DNA of 64,000 nucleotides from an uncultured Pseudomonadales bacterium (GCA_937921865.1 CAKZWF010000020.1:62001-126000); one strand, 5' to 3'; counted from the stretch's first letter, positions 40,616 to 49,628 are shown. Made by a program: numbers and translations. The notes: generated by a model not told the origin, from the letters alone.

Positions 40616-42283
40616 ATGGAAGTCGACTTCTATCAGATCCTTAAAGACAACCCGCTGATGCTGATTTTCACGGTGCTCGGCTTCGGAATTCTGGTCGGTC
40701 GAATCAGCATTGCCGGTATGTTGCTGGGATCGACAATTGGCGTCCTGCTGGTGGGTTTGTTTTTTGGTCATTTCGGCCTGACGATTAATGAAATGGTCGG
40801 GACCTTCGGATTTGCGCTGTTTATCTTCTCCGTAGGCCTGCAGGCAGGGCCCAGTTTCTTCAGTGCCTTTGCTGCGGATGGCGTTCGCTACGTGGGATTG
40901 TCGTTTCTGGTCGCGATCGTTGGAGTGCTTCTGACTCTGCTGTTTGGCTTCCTGTTTGATCTGCCCGCGGGTCTGGATGCCGGCATGATGGCCGGTGCGT
41001 TAACCAGCACACCATCGCTTGCAGGCGCGCAGGATGCATTCCTCAGCGGACTGGCGAACACCGAGGATCTGAGCATCGAGCAGGCCCATCAGAACGTCAG
41101 CATCGGCTATGCGATTACCTATCTCGGCGGCACCGCAGGGGTCATTGCCTTTGTCAGCCAGCTACCCAAAATACTGAAGATTGATCTCGCCGCGCAAGCA
41201 AGGGCTCTGGAAGATCAGCGAGGCATGGGCAACCGACGCCGCTTCGTATCACGAGACTCTCTGCCGATCATCCGAGCCTATGAGGTTAATCCGAAAGAAC
41301 AGGACAGGACCATGGCTCAGGCTCGCCAGGAACTTGGTCTGGCGGCTGTGCCTCTGCGTATCAAGCGCGGTGGCGACTTTATTGACGCGAGTGCGGAAAC
41401 GGTGCTGCATAAAGGCGACATCGTGTCCATTTTTGCCGGTCTGGATGTGCATCATCTGATGCAGGAGCAACTGGGTAAAGAGGTTCTGGACCCAGTGCTG
41501 CTGGACTACGATGTGGTCTCCCGTCAGATCGTAGTGTCTACGGATGCCGCTATCGGCAAACCGCTGCGGGAGCAGGATCTGATCGGTCGACACGGTTGTT
41601 TTGCCAGCGGGGTAACCCGCTCGGGTATCGAACTGCCGTTCAGTGAGAACATAGTGCTCAATCGCGGTGATCGACTCCAGGTGACGGGTGAGCGATCCAG
41701 GCTCGACTCGGCGGCAGCAGCAATTGGTTACATAGAAGAGGAAGTTGAAGAAACAGACCTGGTGACTTTTTCTTTTGGGATCGCGGCAGGGGTTGCCATT
41801 GGCCTGATCCTGTTCAAGATCGGCAATGTTTCGGTTGGTCTGGGAATGGCCGGGGGTCTGTTGCTGACGGGTCTGCTGATTGGATTTGCTGGTTCGGTGA
41901 ATCCGACTTTTGGCAGAGTCCCGCAACCCGCGAAATATCTTCTGATGGAACTTGGTCTGATGTTGTTCATGGCCAGAGTGGGACTGAATGCCGGTGGTGG
42001 CATTGTCGAAACGCTGTCTTCGGTAGGTCCACTACTGATCCTTTCCGGCCTGGCAATCACGCTGGTGCCAGCCTGTCTTGCCTACCTGGTGGGCACCCGC
42101 ATGATGAAGCTGAACCCGGCGCTGCTGCTGGGATCGGTCACCGGCGCGATGACCAGCACGCCGGCTCTGACCGTATTGAATCAGGCTGCGCGCAGTCCCG
42201 TACCTGCTCTCGGGTATGCCGGAACCTACACGATAGCGAATGTGCTGCTGACTTTTGCCGGTACGTTTATTGCCATGATTTAG
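40616..42283 (+). CDS. AspT/AAE family exchanger with two RCK_C domains
   Basis: A 555-residue membrane protein of the aspartate:alanine exchanger family (TC 2.A.81). Two membrane halves (about 15-195 and 380-555), each with the repeat ALTSTPSLAGAQ / AMTSTPALTVLN, flank a cytosolic part with two TrkA-C/RCK_C domains (about 215-375). These carriers swap dicarboxylic amino acids for their decarboxylation products, but YidE-like members have other roles. AAAGGA precedes ATG 40616. It is divergent from the dicarboxyl-CoA operon over 217 bp, so it may import the operon substrate; that is inference. Confidence 0.9.
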   Translation: MEVDFYQILKDNPLMLIFTVLGFGILVGRISIAGMLLGSTIGVLLVGLFFGHFGLTINEMVGTFGFALFIFSVGLQAGPSFFSAFAADGVRYVGLSFLVAIVGVLLTLLFGFLFDLPAGLDAGMMAGALTSTPSLAGAQDAFLSGLANTEDLSIEQAHQNVSIGYAITYLGGTAGVIAFVSQLPKILKIDLAAQARALEDQRGMGNRRRFVSRDSLPIIRAYEVNPKEQDRTMAQARQELGLAAVPLRIKRGGDFIDASAETVLHKGDIVSIFAGLDVHHLMQEQLGKEVLDPVLLDYDVVSRQIVVSTDAAIGKPLREQDLIGRHGCFASGVTRSGIELPFSENIVLNRGDRLQVTGERSRLDSAAAAIGYIEEEVEETDLVTFSFGIAAGVAIGLILFKIGNVSVGLGMAGGLLLTGLLIGFAGSVNPTFGRVPQPAKYLLMELGLMLFMARVGLNAGGGIVETLSSVGPLLILSGLAITLVPACLAYLVGTRMMKLNPALLLGSVTGAMTSTPALTVLNQAARSPVPALGYAGTYTIANVLLTFAGTFIAMI

Positions 42284-42326
42284 GCGACTAGAAGTTACAG
42301 GCGAGATAGCTTGTGGGACGAAGAAG

Positions 42327-43178
42327 ATGAGCGAACGCGACTACTGTTCACTGCGCAACCCTGATGAAACACTGGCCGGAACCGCGCCACATGCGGATGT
42401 CTGGTTATTGCTGGAATACCGCCCGGCGTGGAAGGCGCGTGCCCATCAGGACAATGAACTGAGTTGTGAAGTCCGCGGCTGGCTGGATTATGCGATCAGT
42501 CTGCTCAGCGACGCCGGATTTCGGCCTAAACTGCAGTTCATCCGGCAACCGGAAATTGAACAGGTCGATACCAGGTTGTTCATTGGCGTCGCCGATCGGC
42601 TACTGTCGTTCAGCGGCACAGGTTACGACTTTCTGTCGGAATTGGATCTGCTGCGGGTTGTCAGGCGGCCGGAACTTTATCCTGCGCTGGTCGAACCCCG
42701 ATATTTTGTCTGCACCAACGGTCAGCGCGATGTCTGCTGCGCCCGATTCGGCCTGCGCAGTTATGCCGCACTGCGTGAGCAGGTTGGCGATCGGGTCTGG
42801 CAGATCACTCATTTGGGTGGACATCGTTTCGCCCCGAATCTGCTGGTGTTTCCACAAGCCGCGATGTATGGCCGTGTCAGCGAAGACGATGTACCAGAAT
42901 TCGTGGGGATAATTGAAGCCGGCGACTGGGACTTTGCGCGACTGCGCGGCCGCTGCCGGTATCCGGGCCACGTTCAGGCGGCAGAAGTCACCGCTGCCCG
43001 CTCCGATCTCAAACTACTGCACGTTGCTGGTGACGAGCAGACTGCACAGATCACGTTGAACACAGGCGACGACACCGTGAAGATTCAAGTCCAACGAAGC
43101 AGTCGAGCGATAGCAACCGTGAAAAGCTGTGGCGCTGAGACGGAAGCCGTTTTCCCGTACAACTGCCAGCTTCTTTAA
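42327..43178 (+). CDS. Sucrase/ferredoxin-like family protein (thioredoxin-like [2Fe-2S])
   Basis: A 283-residue protein of the sucrase-ferredoxin-like family (PF06999). The key segment YFVCTNGQRDVCCARFGLRS (about 126-145) has the Cys residues, and WQITHLGGHRFAPNLLVFP (about 155-173) has the His pair that hold a [2Fe-2S] cluster in the thioredoxin-like ferredoxin fold. Such proteins are seen in plants (APD1) and many bacteria; electron partner unknown. Plus-strand gene 43 bp after the exchanger. Converges on the acyltransferase gene, where AGTCG/CGACT could form a weak hairpin. Confidence 0.85.
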   Translation: MSERDYCSLRNPDETLAGTAPHADVWLLLEYRPAWKARAHQDNELSCEVRGWLDYAISLLSDAGFRPKLQFIRQPEIEQVDTRLFIGVADRLLSFSGTGYDFLSELDLLRVVRRPELYPALVEPRYFVCTNGQRDVCCARFGLRSYAALREQVGDRVWQITHLGGHRFAPNLLVFPQAAMYGRVSEDDVPEFVGIIEAGDWDFARLRGRCRYPGHVQAAEVTAARSDLKLLHVAGDEQTAQITLNTGDDTVKIQVQRSSRAIATVKSCGAETEAVFPYNCQLL

Positions 43179-43196
43179 AGGCAGCATCGAGTCGGC

Positions 43197-44057
43197 TCAG
43201 CTGCGACTGAATTCCCGGCACTCAAGGCTTTCTGTGAGTGAGGGATCAAAACGCCTTATTCCCTGAGGCAGATCTTCGGAGACAAATTTTCTCAACTGCG
43301 CGGTCAGCCATTCGGAGTCCCCCCGAGGTGCAAACGCTTCCGCGAGAGTCAGCTCATAGCTGTTGTTTTTCTTATTCAGCAGTTCTCGGAACAGAGTCAT
43401 GTCACGCAGTTCGGTGTGGATGTAGTAGAAGAAGTAGTAGAGGGCTGAGTTGTGTCCCTTGATGTGCATCGGCACCACCGGGCAGCAGTACTTCAGCGCC
43501 AGATTCATCGCCGTAGTCTGCCACTCCCGCTCCACCAGCCCGCGCGGTGTCGGTTTTGCCAGCCGGCCAGAAGGGAAGATCACCACCAGCCGCTCGCTGC
43601 GGAATGCTTCAACCATGTGCCGCACGGTTTCTTTACGTCGCCCGTGACTGCGTCGGCTGTCGACCCATTCAACCGGGACAATCATGTCGGACAAACCCCT
43701 GGCGACTCTCAGCGCATCGCGATTGGCGAAGAATGTTATGTCGCTGCGAACGCCCCGCAGTGCGTCAAACACTGCAATGCCATCGGCAATGCCGGCTGGG
43801 TGATTCGGCATGATGATGGCGGCACCCTCGCGCGGAACGTATTCGAGACCCGTGGTGCGGACGTCCATGGAAAGGGTTTGGCTGAGGTACTCGAAGACCT
43901 CCAGTGCGGACATGTTACGGATGGTGTCTGCCATGTCGACGGCGCGATCGTAGCCGAGCAACGGATAGATGAAGGTTCTTACTGCCCGCCATAGAGTCGG
44001 GTTGCGCATCAGCGATGCGGCGCGCTCTTCGATCAGTGTGTCGACTATATGGCGCAT
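43197..44057 (-). CDS. Lysophospholipid acyltransferase family protein
   Basis: A 286-residue acyltransferase of the PlsC-like superfamily, nearer the haemolysin/COG3176-type branch: NHPAGIADG (about residue 80) is the catalytic His/Asp motif, VVIFPSGRLAKPTPRGLVER (about 155-174) the phosphate-binding FP-x-G block. No transmembrane helix is obvious, so it may be peripheral. It overlaps the alpha/beta hydrolase stop by 13 bp, so it is co-transcribed with the hydrolase genes upstream. Acyl acceptor unknown. Confidence 0.82.
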   Translation of the reverse strand: MRHIVDTLIEERAASLMRNPTLWRAVRTFIYPLLGYDRAVDMADTIRNMSALEVFEYLSQTLSMDVRTTGLEYVPREGAAIIMPNHPAGIADGIAVFDALRGVRSDITFFANRDALRVARGLSDMIVPVEWVDSRRSHGRRKETVRHMVEAFRSERLVVIFPSGRLAKPTPRGLVEREWQTTAMNLALKYCCPVVPMHIKGHNSALYYFFYYIHTELRDMTLFRELLNKKNNSYELTLAEAFAPRGDSEWLTAQLRKFVSEDLPQGIRRFDPSLTESLECREFSRS

Positions 44058-44833
44058 CTTGTTATGAATCTGCTGGCTGCGGAGTTGAAGGCTTCAGGTG
44101 CCTCCATGTTCATGCCATGCCCCGCGTCCAGTTCGGCGATGGTCAGCTGCGGCATATTGTCTTGCGCGAATTTCCGGTAAGGGTGAAAACGCTTTTCTTT
44201 GGCACCAAACAGTAGACAAGCGGGTCGAGTGTTTTCTTTAATCCGGTCGCGGACGCTGGCATTGAGATTGGTGGTCTCCAGGGTCTTGAGGATGCCTGCA
44301 GGCTGGTGCCGCGCGGCATCGTCGAGCAGGGCACCGTGTATCTGTTTGGGGAGTCGCCAGGCGTGCTTGGGATGTACGGGTATGCGTTCCAGCGCGCTGC
44401 GGCCCTGCTGGTCAATCCTGTCTGCGGTGTCCGGCAGACTTGCCCGCCAGGTATCCAGCAGTTCCGGGTCGGCGAAAGCGGAAGTGGAATTGGTGAACAG
44501 GTGACCCATTGTCCGCTCGGGGTAGTCAAGCGCATAGCGAATGGTCAAACCGGCCCCCAATGAATAACCCAGGACCAACCACTGCTGCGCGCCCAGTATG
44601 TCCCGAATCTGTTCAAAACAGCGAACATAGTAATCGGGATGATAACAGCCATCCGTGAGCGGAGTCGGCGATCCGGCATGTCCGAACAGGTCGACTGTTA
44701 CCGGCTGACAGACGCGTCCCAGTGCGCTCAGATTCAACTGCCATTGGGCACTGCTCGACAGGAAGCCATGAACAAGCAGCAGATAGGGACCAGTGCCTTG
44801 GTGAAGTTGCCAATTCGGTAGTGTGTCAGGCAT
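44045..44833 (-). CDS. Alpha/beta hydrolase (MenH-like)
   Basis: A 262-residue hydrolase with all parts of the fold: oxyanion HGFLSSSAQW, nucleophile elbow VLGYSLGAGLTIRYALDYPE (Ser), acid near LLFGAKEKRFHPY, and His in LDAGHGMNMEAP. No signal peptide. ATG 44833 is preferred; TTG 44857 overlaps the previous stop and is the alternative. Esterase/lipase-like; with an acyltransferase after it, a lipid-linked role is possible. Confidence 0.85.
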   Translation of the reverse strand: MPDTLPNWQLHQGTGPYLLLVHGFLSSSAQWQLNLSALGRVCQPVTVDLFGHAGSPTPLTDGCYHPDYYVRCFEQIRDILGAQQWLVLGYSLGAGLTIRYALDYPERTMGHLFTNSTSAFADPELLDTWRASLPDTADRIDQQGRSALERIPVHPKHAWRLPKQIHGALLDDAARHQPAGILKTLETTNLNASVRDRIKENTRPACLLFGAKEKRFHPYRKFAQDNMPQLTIAELDAGHGMNMEAPEAFNSAASRFITRCAI

Positions 44834-44853
44834 GTACTGAGAGTTATCCCGGT

Positions 44854-45669
44854 TCAATCATCCAGAGTGCGTTTGAAATAGGCTTTCAGGCGCTGCCAGG
44901 CATCCAGCGCCGGACCGGTGTTGGTTTCCGGGTCGCGATCTACGTGCAGCCAGAATCCGTGCTGGACGTCATCGTAAATGTGCAAATCGTTTTCGATCCC
45001 GGCGCCTCTGAGAGCGGCTACAAAGGCATTGACGTCAGCGACTGGAATCCCCTGGTCGGTGGCAGCAAAGGTGCCATAAATTTCGTGATGGATGTGCTGC
45101 ATCTGCTGCGGATCGTTGAGCAGGCGGCCATAGAAAATCGCTGTGGCGTCGTGGCTATCACTGCCGAGCGCAAATGACAGCGCAACGCCGCCGCCGTAGC
45201 ACCAGCCGACTGTGCCAACTTTGCCGGTTGTTCCAGGAAGTGCCTGAAGAAATGACACAGCAGCATCCAGGTTGCTGATGATCTGGTCCGGGTTGGCGAG
45301 GGTTTCGCGGACCAGCGCCATGTTTTCATCGCGATTGCTGCCGGTGCGGCCGCTGTAGAGATCTGCGGCCAGAGCCACGTAACCTTCCGCTGCCAGAGCG
45401 TCTGCAGTCTCCTTAACTCTCGGTACCAGACCATTCCACTCGTGAATCAGAATAATGGCGCCATGCGGACCGGGACTGTCAGGTAGTGCCAGATAACCAC
45501 GCGCGGCGGGATTGTCGCTGTAGTAGCCGACCTCTTCACCCTGCAGGGGGCCGGCGTTGCCCAGCACAGCCGGGGGTAAGTCGGCTTGGGCAGTGGGTTG
45601 ATAGGGAACTGCAGCCTGTGCTGGATTCAGGCTGAAGATCAGGGCCAGCAGAACTAAAGATCTGATCAT
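44854..45669 (-). CDS. Exported dienelactone hydrolase family protein
   Basis: A 271-residue protein with a signal peptide (residues 1-19, MIRSLVLLALIFSLNPAQA) and a dienelactone hydrolase fold. The nucleophile is Cys in GWCYGGGVALSFALG, Asp is in FAATDQGIPVADV and His in DDVQHGFWLHVDRD. Family members open lactones or esters; this one is periplasmic. ATG 45669 gives the signal peptide; the longer frame to 45774 would bury it. Divergent from the asparaginase-fold gene over about 110 bp. Confidence 0.88.
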   Translation of the reverse strand: MIRSLVLLALIFSLNPAQAAVPYQPTAQADLPPAVLGNAGPLQGEEVGYYSDNPAARGYLALPDSPGPHGAIILIHEWNGLVPRVKETADALAAEGYVALAADLYSGRTGSNRDENMALVRETLANPDQIISNLDAAVSFLQALPGTTGKVGTVGWCYGGGVALSFALGSDSHDATAIFYGRLLNDPQQMQHIHHEIYGTFAATDQGIPVADVNAFVAALRGAGIENDLHIYDDVQHGFWLHVDRDPETNTGPALDAWQRLKAYFKRTLDD

Positions 45670-45777
45670 GTGAAGACTCCGTGGGTGGCAGGGGCTACCG
45701 TAATCGAGTGCTTCGGGTATGGCCAGAATTGCCTGCCCGGCCGGGTTATGATCCGCGCTTTTAACCTGGAGCAAAAC

Positions 45778-46263
45778 GTGTCCGCGCTACTCATCGTCAC
45801 CACTGGTGGAACTATTGACAAGGTCTATTTTGACGCCAAGAGCGACTATGAGGTCGGTGAATCGGTGGTCAGCGAGCTGCTGCTGAAGGCCCGTGTCCGC
45901 TGTCCGTTCCAGGTGGTCAGCCCGCTGCGCAAAGACAGCCTGGAGCTGACTGACGCAGACCGAGCGCTGATCTGTCAGACGATTGGCGGCCGACCTGAGC
46001 GCCAGATTGTGGTGACCCATGGAACCGACACCATGACGGACACCGCCGCCGTGCTCAGTGAGCTGACTGACCGGGTCATCGTCATGACCGGCGCGCTGGC
46101 TCCTGCGCGGTTTGCGGAAACAGATGCACTGTTCAACGTCGGGATGGCTTTTGCGGCGGCTCAAACGCTGGAGTCCGGGGTTTATATCGCGATGAACGGA
46201 GAGATCTTCGACTGGCGGGAAGTGCGCAAGGACCGGACGCAAAACGCCTTTGTGCGGTGTTAG
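45778..46263 (+). CDS. Short asparaginase N-domain protein
   Basis: A 161-residue protein with only the N-terminal domain of the asparaginase/glutaminase fold. Catalytic loops are present: the first Thr in TTGGTIDKVYFD and the Thr-Asp-Lys-like block VTHGTDTMTDTAAVLSEL. The C-terminal domain that completes the active site in full enzymes is missing. GTG 45778 has GGAG six bases upstream, better than ATG 45748. It ends inside the upstream frame of the amidohydrolase gene and is followed by it. Activity uncertain. Confidence 0.78.
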   Translation: MSALLIVTTGGTIDKVYFDAKSDYEVGESVVSELLLKARVRCPFQVVSPLRKDSLELTDADRALICQTIGGRPERQIVVTHGTDTMTDTAAVLSELTDRVIVMTGALAPARFAETDALFNVGMAFAAAQTLESGVYIAMNGEIFDWREVRKDRTQNAFVRC

Positions 46264-46289
46264 ACTCGCGCTACGGGAGGACTAAGACC

Positions 46290-47981
46290 ATGAGCTACGA
46301 CCTGATCGTCAAGAACGGCACTGTCATAGACGGTTCCGGCGGCGCGCCCTATCCCGCTGATATAGCGGTGAGCGAGGGGAAAATTGCTGCTATCGGCCGG
46401 ATCAGAGAGAGCGCCAGGCGGACCATAGATGCCCAGGGCCAGGTGGTCTCGCCCGGTTTTGTCGACGGTCATACCCACATGGATGCACAGATCTTCTGGG
46501 ATCCGATTGGGTCCTGCTCGTGTTACCACGGGGTCACGACAGCGGTGATGGGCAATTGCGGTTTTACGCTTGCGCCCTGCAGTGAAGATCAGGCCGATCT
46601 GGTGTTCCGTAACCTGGAGCGGGCCGAAGATCTTTCCCGCGAAGCCATGCTGGCCGGTATCCGCTGGAGCTGGGAGTCATTCCCGGAGTTCCTGGATACG
46701 GTGGATGCGCTGCCGAAAGGTATCAACTACGCAGGTTATATCGGTCATTCGGCGCTGCGCACTCATGTGATGGGTGAGCGGGCTTTTGAAGAGACTGCGA
46801 CCGAAGACGATCTGGCGGATATGTGCAGGCAGGTGCAACAGGCGGTTGGGGCGGGTGCCATTGGCTTTTCCACCTCACGCACGCTCAATCACATCACCGC
46901 GGACGAAAGACCGGTAGCCAGTCGTATTGCCGACTGGCAGGAAGTGCGAACGATCGTCAATGCGATGGGTGAGACCGGCAAAGGAATTTTCGAGATTGCC
47001 GGTGAGGCACCCGGCCGGGATCCCGAGCGCATCCGCGAGTATCACCAGCGCCTGCTGGATCTGGCGGTGGAATCCGGAGTGCCGCAGACCTGGGGAATGT
47101 TCAGTGTGCGCGCTGCACCAGAGCTGTGGCGACCCTATTTCGATCTGCTGGACGAGGCGGCGGCTGCCGGGGGGCGGATCTATGCTCAGACTCACACCCG
47201 GGCACTGAACGTGCTGCTGTCATTCAAAGCCCATACGCCATTCGATAAATGGGAGTTCTGGGAGGAAATCCGGGCGTTGCCGCTCGAAGCCCAGAAGGTC
47301 CAGCTGGCAGATCCGCAGGTCAAAGCCCGCCTGGTCGAAGTCGCCAGCCGGGAGTACACCGGACCGCGGATTGTTGGCGCAGAAGCGCGTCCGCCCCAGT
47401 GGGAGTGGGTGTATCCGATGGCTGAAGTACGCTACGACCAACCCAGCATGGCGCAGCTTGCTGCGGAACGCGGCGTGCACCCGGTGGAACTGATGATTGA
47501 TCTGTCGCTGGAGCACGACTTCGACATTTTCTTCCGCCAGCCCATCGCCAATGAAGATCAGAGCCACGTCCTGGAGATGCTGAAACACCCTAGATCGCTG
47601 GCGACTTTCTCTGATTCGGGCGCCCACGTCGCGCAGATCATGGATAGCTCACTGCAGACCCACCTGCTCAGCCACTGGGTTCGCGAGCAGCAGGCGCTCA
47701 GTCTGGAAGCAGCGATCAAAATGATTACCTATGACACCGCGACGTTCTGGGGCTTTCACGATCGCGGTCTGGTGCGCGAAGGGATGGCCGCTGACCTGGT
47801 GGTGTTTGATCCGGACACCGTGCAGCCGCGCATGCCTGAGGTGGTTCATGACCTGCCTGCGGGTGCCAAGCGTCTGAAACAGACGGCAGACGGCATCAGT
47901 CACACGGTGGTTGCTGGCGAAGTGCTGCTCGAAAACAATGAGCACACCGGCGCAACCCCCGGTCGGCTGCTGCGGGTCTGA
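46290..47981 (+). CDS. N-acyl-D-amino-acid deacylase-like amidohydrolase
   Basis: A 563-residue amidohydrolase with the N-acyl-D-amino-acid deacylase layout. The metal HxH is GFVDGHTHMDAQIFWDP (about 60-76), the Cys ligand region is GVTTAVMGNCGFTLAP (about 86-101), later His/Asp are in IGHSALR, QTHTRA and FSDSGAHVAQI, and the beta-sandwich ends with GMAADLVVFDPDTV. A strong GGGAGGA precedes ATG 46290. It follows the asparaginase-fold gene by 26 bp, so both probably handle amide bonds of amino acids. Exact substrate unknown. Confidence 0.87.
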   Translation: MSYDLIVKNGTVIDGSGGAPYPADIAVSEGKIAAIGRIRESARRTIDAQGQVVSPGFVDGHTHMDAQIFWDPIGSCSCYHGVTTAVMGNCGFTLAPCSEDQADLVFRNLERAEDLSREAMLAGIRWSWESFPEFLDTVDALPKGINYAGYIGHSALRTHVMGERAFEETATEDDLADMCRQVQQAVGAGAIGFSTSRTLNHITADERPVASRIADWQEVRTIVNAMGETGKGIFEIAGEAPGRDPERIREYHQRLLDLAVESGVPQTWGMFSVRAAPELWRPYFDLLDEAAAAGGRIYAQTHTRALNVLLSFKAHTPFDKWEFWEEIRALPLEAQKVQLADPQVKARLVEVASREYTGPRIVGAEARPPQWEWVYPMAEVRYDQPSMAQLAAERGVHPVELMIDLSLEHDFDIFFRQPIANEDQSHVLEMLKHPRSLATFSDSGAHVAQIMDSSLQTHLLSHWVREQQALSLEAAIKMITYDTATFWGFHDRGLVREGMAADLVVFDPDTVQPRMPEVVHDLPAGAKRLKQTADGISHTVVAGEVLLENNEHTGATPGRLLRV

Positions 47982-47999
47982 TCGGAATCGAATAGCACT

Positions 48000-48746
48000 A
48001 TGGCCCTGTTTCTCAGTGTGGCCGCGCTGCTGGCGGGGCCGTTCGTCTATGCCCTCGGCCAGCGGCAACTGGCCGCGCGCCAGTTTCTCGATGGTTTCGT
48101 GTTCATCACGATTGCCGGCATTGTCTGTGTGCACATTGTGCCGTCCGCGCTATCTGCGGGCGGCTCCGCCGCGCTGCTGTTCCTGCTGCTGGGTTTAGGT
48201 TTCCCAGTTGCGTTGGAGCGGATATTCAGTCGGGCTGTCCACCAGGCGCACAGCTTTATTCTATTTGTCGCAGCGCTTGGGCTGGTGGTGCATGCGCTGA
48301 TCGATGGCATCGCGCTGATGCCCGTTCAGCAGGAAGCGGCGCAGGGGGTTATGGCTGCACTGTGGTCCAATCAGCTGGCGCTGGGCGTGATCCTGCATCG
48401 TCTGCCGGTAGGGATGGCGATCTGGTGGTCGCTGCGGCCTCAGTTCGGCCTTAATGTTGCGGTGGCGGTTTTCGCGGTGATCATTGTCGCCAGCGCGATC
48501 AGCTACAGCTTTGCTGGTCCGATTCTGGAAGTTACGGAAACCCGCAGCCTGGCGTATTTCCAATCGTTTGTGGCCGGTTCACTGGTACACATCGTTGCCT
48601 TCGGGGTCAGCCACAGCCACGACAGCCATGTCGAAGGCGAACCGGTTTCGGGAGATAAACCCGAGGTGGATGCCTGGGGTTATCGGCTGGGCATTCTGGT
48701 TGGAATGTTCCTGGTGTTCACACTGCCGCATCTGCACGCGGATTAG
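48000..48746 (+). CDS. ZIP-like integral membrane metal permease
   Basis: A 248-residue membrane protein with about eight helices. The pair HALIDGIALM (about 97-106) and LHRLPVGMAIWW (about 130-141) mirrors the metal-binding helices of ZIP carriers (HxxxD and HExPxx). A His-rich loop SHSHDSHVE lies before the last helix, and the protein ends in LPHLHAD. Divalent-metal transport is likely by these motifs, though the first His-Glu pair is His-Arg. Follows the amidohydrolase by 18 bp, same strand. Confidence 0.7.
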   Translation: MALFLSVAALLAGPFVYALGQRQLAARQFLDGFVFITIAGIVCVHIVPSALSAGGSAALLFLLLGLGFPVALERIFSRAVHQAHSFILFVAALGLVVHALIDGIALMPVQQEAAQGVMAALWSNQLALGVILHRLPVGMAIWWSLRPQFGLNVAVAVFAVIIVASAISYSFAGPILEVTETRSLAYFQSFVAGSLVHIVAFGVSHSHDSHVEGEPVSGDKPEVDAWGYRLGILVGMFLVFTLPHLHAD

Positions 48747-48796
48747 TGGGCAAGGTGAACTATCTGCATAGTCCGCTCAGCTTGCTGAGTTCCGGT

Positions 48797-49315
48797 TTAC
48801 GATCCCGGCCGTGGAGTTAACCGAATGATGACGAACGCGATGTCCGACTCGCCATTCTGAACACTGCGCCAGAAATCGTACTTTGCAGCCAGTGCGGATA
48901 ATCCCAGGGCGGATTCAGCAGGGTTGGTGGCCGGTCCTGCGGTCATCTCGTAGAGTCTGCCACCCACTTTCAAACGGATCTGCGGGTTGTCAGCAATCAC
49001 GCTGTTCCAGTATTTGCTGCCTGGGAAATCGGCCGGCTGCTCGTAGATCGAGGGCACAAACACCTTGCCTTCTATTTCAGCGATGACCGTGGTCACGGAA
49101 AATGGCACCCCATACCAGGGGCGGGTTTCGATGAAGACTTCCATCTGGTCGTTAACAAATGACCAGTCGGTGATGGGCGCGGTCTCCACTGCACCTGACA
49201 GCCAAGTTCCCGGGCGCCGGTCTTTCGGCTCACACCCTGCCAGCAACCCTATTACGGTTGTGACGATGAGCAGCGCTCTGAGCGTTGACAGATGGGGTGT
49301 TGAATCCAGACCCAT
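48797..49315 (-). CDS. Putative lipoprotein of unknown family
   Basis: A 172-residue protein with a lipoprotein signal peptide ending VIGLLAGC (Cys28). The mature part is rich in beta strands: WSFVNDQMEVFIETRPWYGV, then AEIEGKVFVPSIY and QIRLKVGGRLYEM, a pattern recalling split-barrel folds, but no cofactor motif confirms this. ATG 49315 is used. Convergent with the permease gene across 50 bp. Function unknown. Confidence 0.6.
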   Translation of the reverse strand: MGLDSTPHLSTLRALLIVTTVIGLLAGCEPKDRRPGTWLSGAVETAPITDWSFVNDQMEVFIETRPWYGVPFSVTTVIAEIEGKVFVPSIYEQPADFPGSKYWNSVIADNPQIRLKVGGRLYEMTAGPATNPAESALGLSALAAKYDFWRSVQNGESDIAFVIIRLTPRPGS

Positions 49316-49396
49316 GAATGCCTCGAGGATTTTTGGCGCAAACGGCAAATCTTACTCGACCTGAAGGCGAGAATGCAGGCATCATAGCCCCGCTAC

Positions 49397-49473
49397 GCGC
49401 CCGTAGCTCAACTGGATAGAGCACCAGGCTTCGAACCTGGGGGTTCGGGGTTCGAGTCCCTGCGGGCGCGCCA
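49397..49473 (+). tRNA. tRNA-Arg (anticodon TCG), CCA encoded
   Basis: A complete cloverleaf of 77 nt: acceptor GCGCCCG/CGGGCGC, D-arm GCTC/GAGC, anticodon stem CCAGG/CCTGG with loop CTTCGAA (anticodon TCG reads CGA; A34-free form), variable loop GGGTT, T-arm CGGGG TTCGAGT CCCTG, discriminator G and an encoded CCA. The last four bases are also the first four of a 38-bp repeat that recurs 121 bp on. Confidence 0.96.
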
Positions 49474-49507
49474 GTCTTTCGCTTCGCTCAATTACCGAGT
49501 TTTCGGC
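49470..49507 (+). repeat. tRNA-tail direct repeat, copy 1
   Basis: A 38-bp sequence beginning with the tRNA 3' end (GCCA) and reading on as GTCTTTCGCTTCGCTCAATT. It is identical to 49591-49628. It runs into a hairpin GTTTTCGG (49499-49506) / CCGAAAAC (49514-49521). The structure may act in 3' processing of the tRNA transcript. Confidence 0.9.
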
Positions 49508-49590
49508 CTTCGACCGAAAACGTCGTTCTGACCTTCCAGCAGTGTTTCAGTTTCGAGCGACGTCGAGTTCGAGGTTTGTGCTCCAGACCT

Positions 49591-49628
49591 GCCAGTCTTT
49601 CGCTTCGCTCAATTACCGAGTTTTCGGC
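49591..49628 (+). repeat. tRNA-tail direct repeat, copy 2
   Basis: Identical 38-bp copy of 49470-49507, without the tRNA in front. It also leads into a hairpin, GTTTTCGGC (49620-49628) / GCCGCAAAC (49632-49640), differing in loop and one pair from copy 1. It lies just beyond the stop of the carbonic anhydrase gene and could end transcription from that side. Confidence 0.9.

Noticed and set aside
49470-49628. attL/attR of an integrated element at tRNA-Arg
   Set aside because: The copies are 121 bp apart with no integrase or cargo between them, so a processed tail repeat is the simpler reading.
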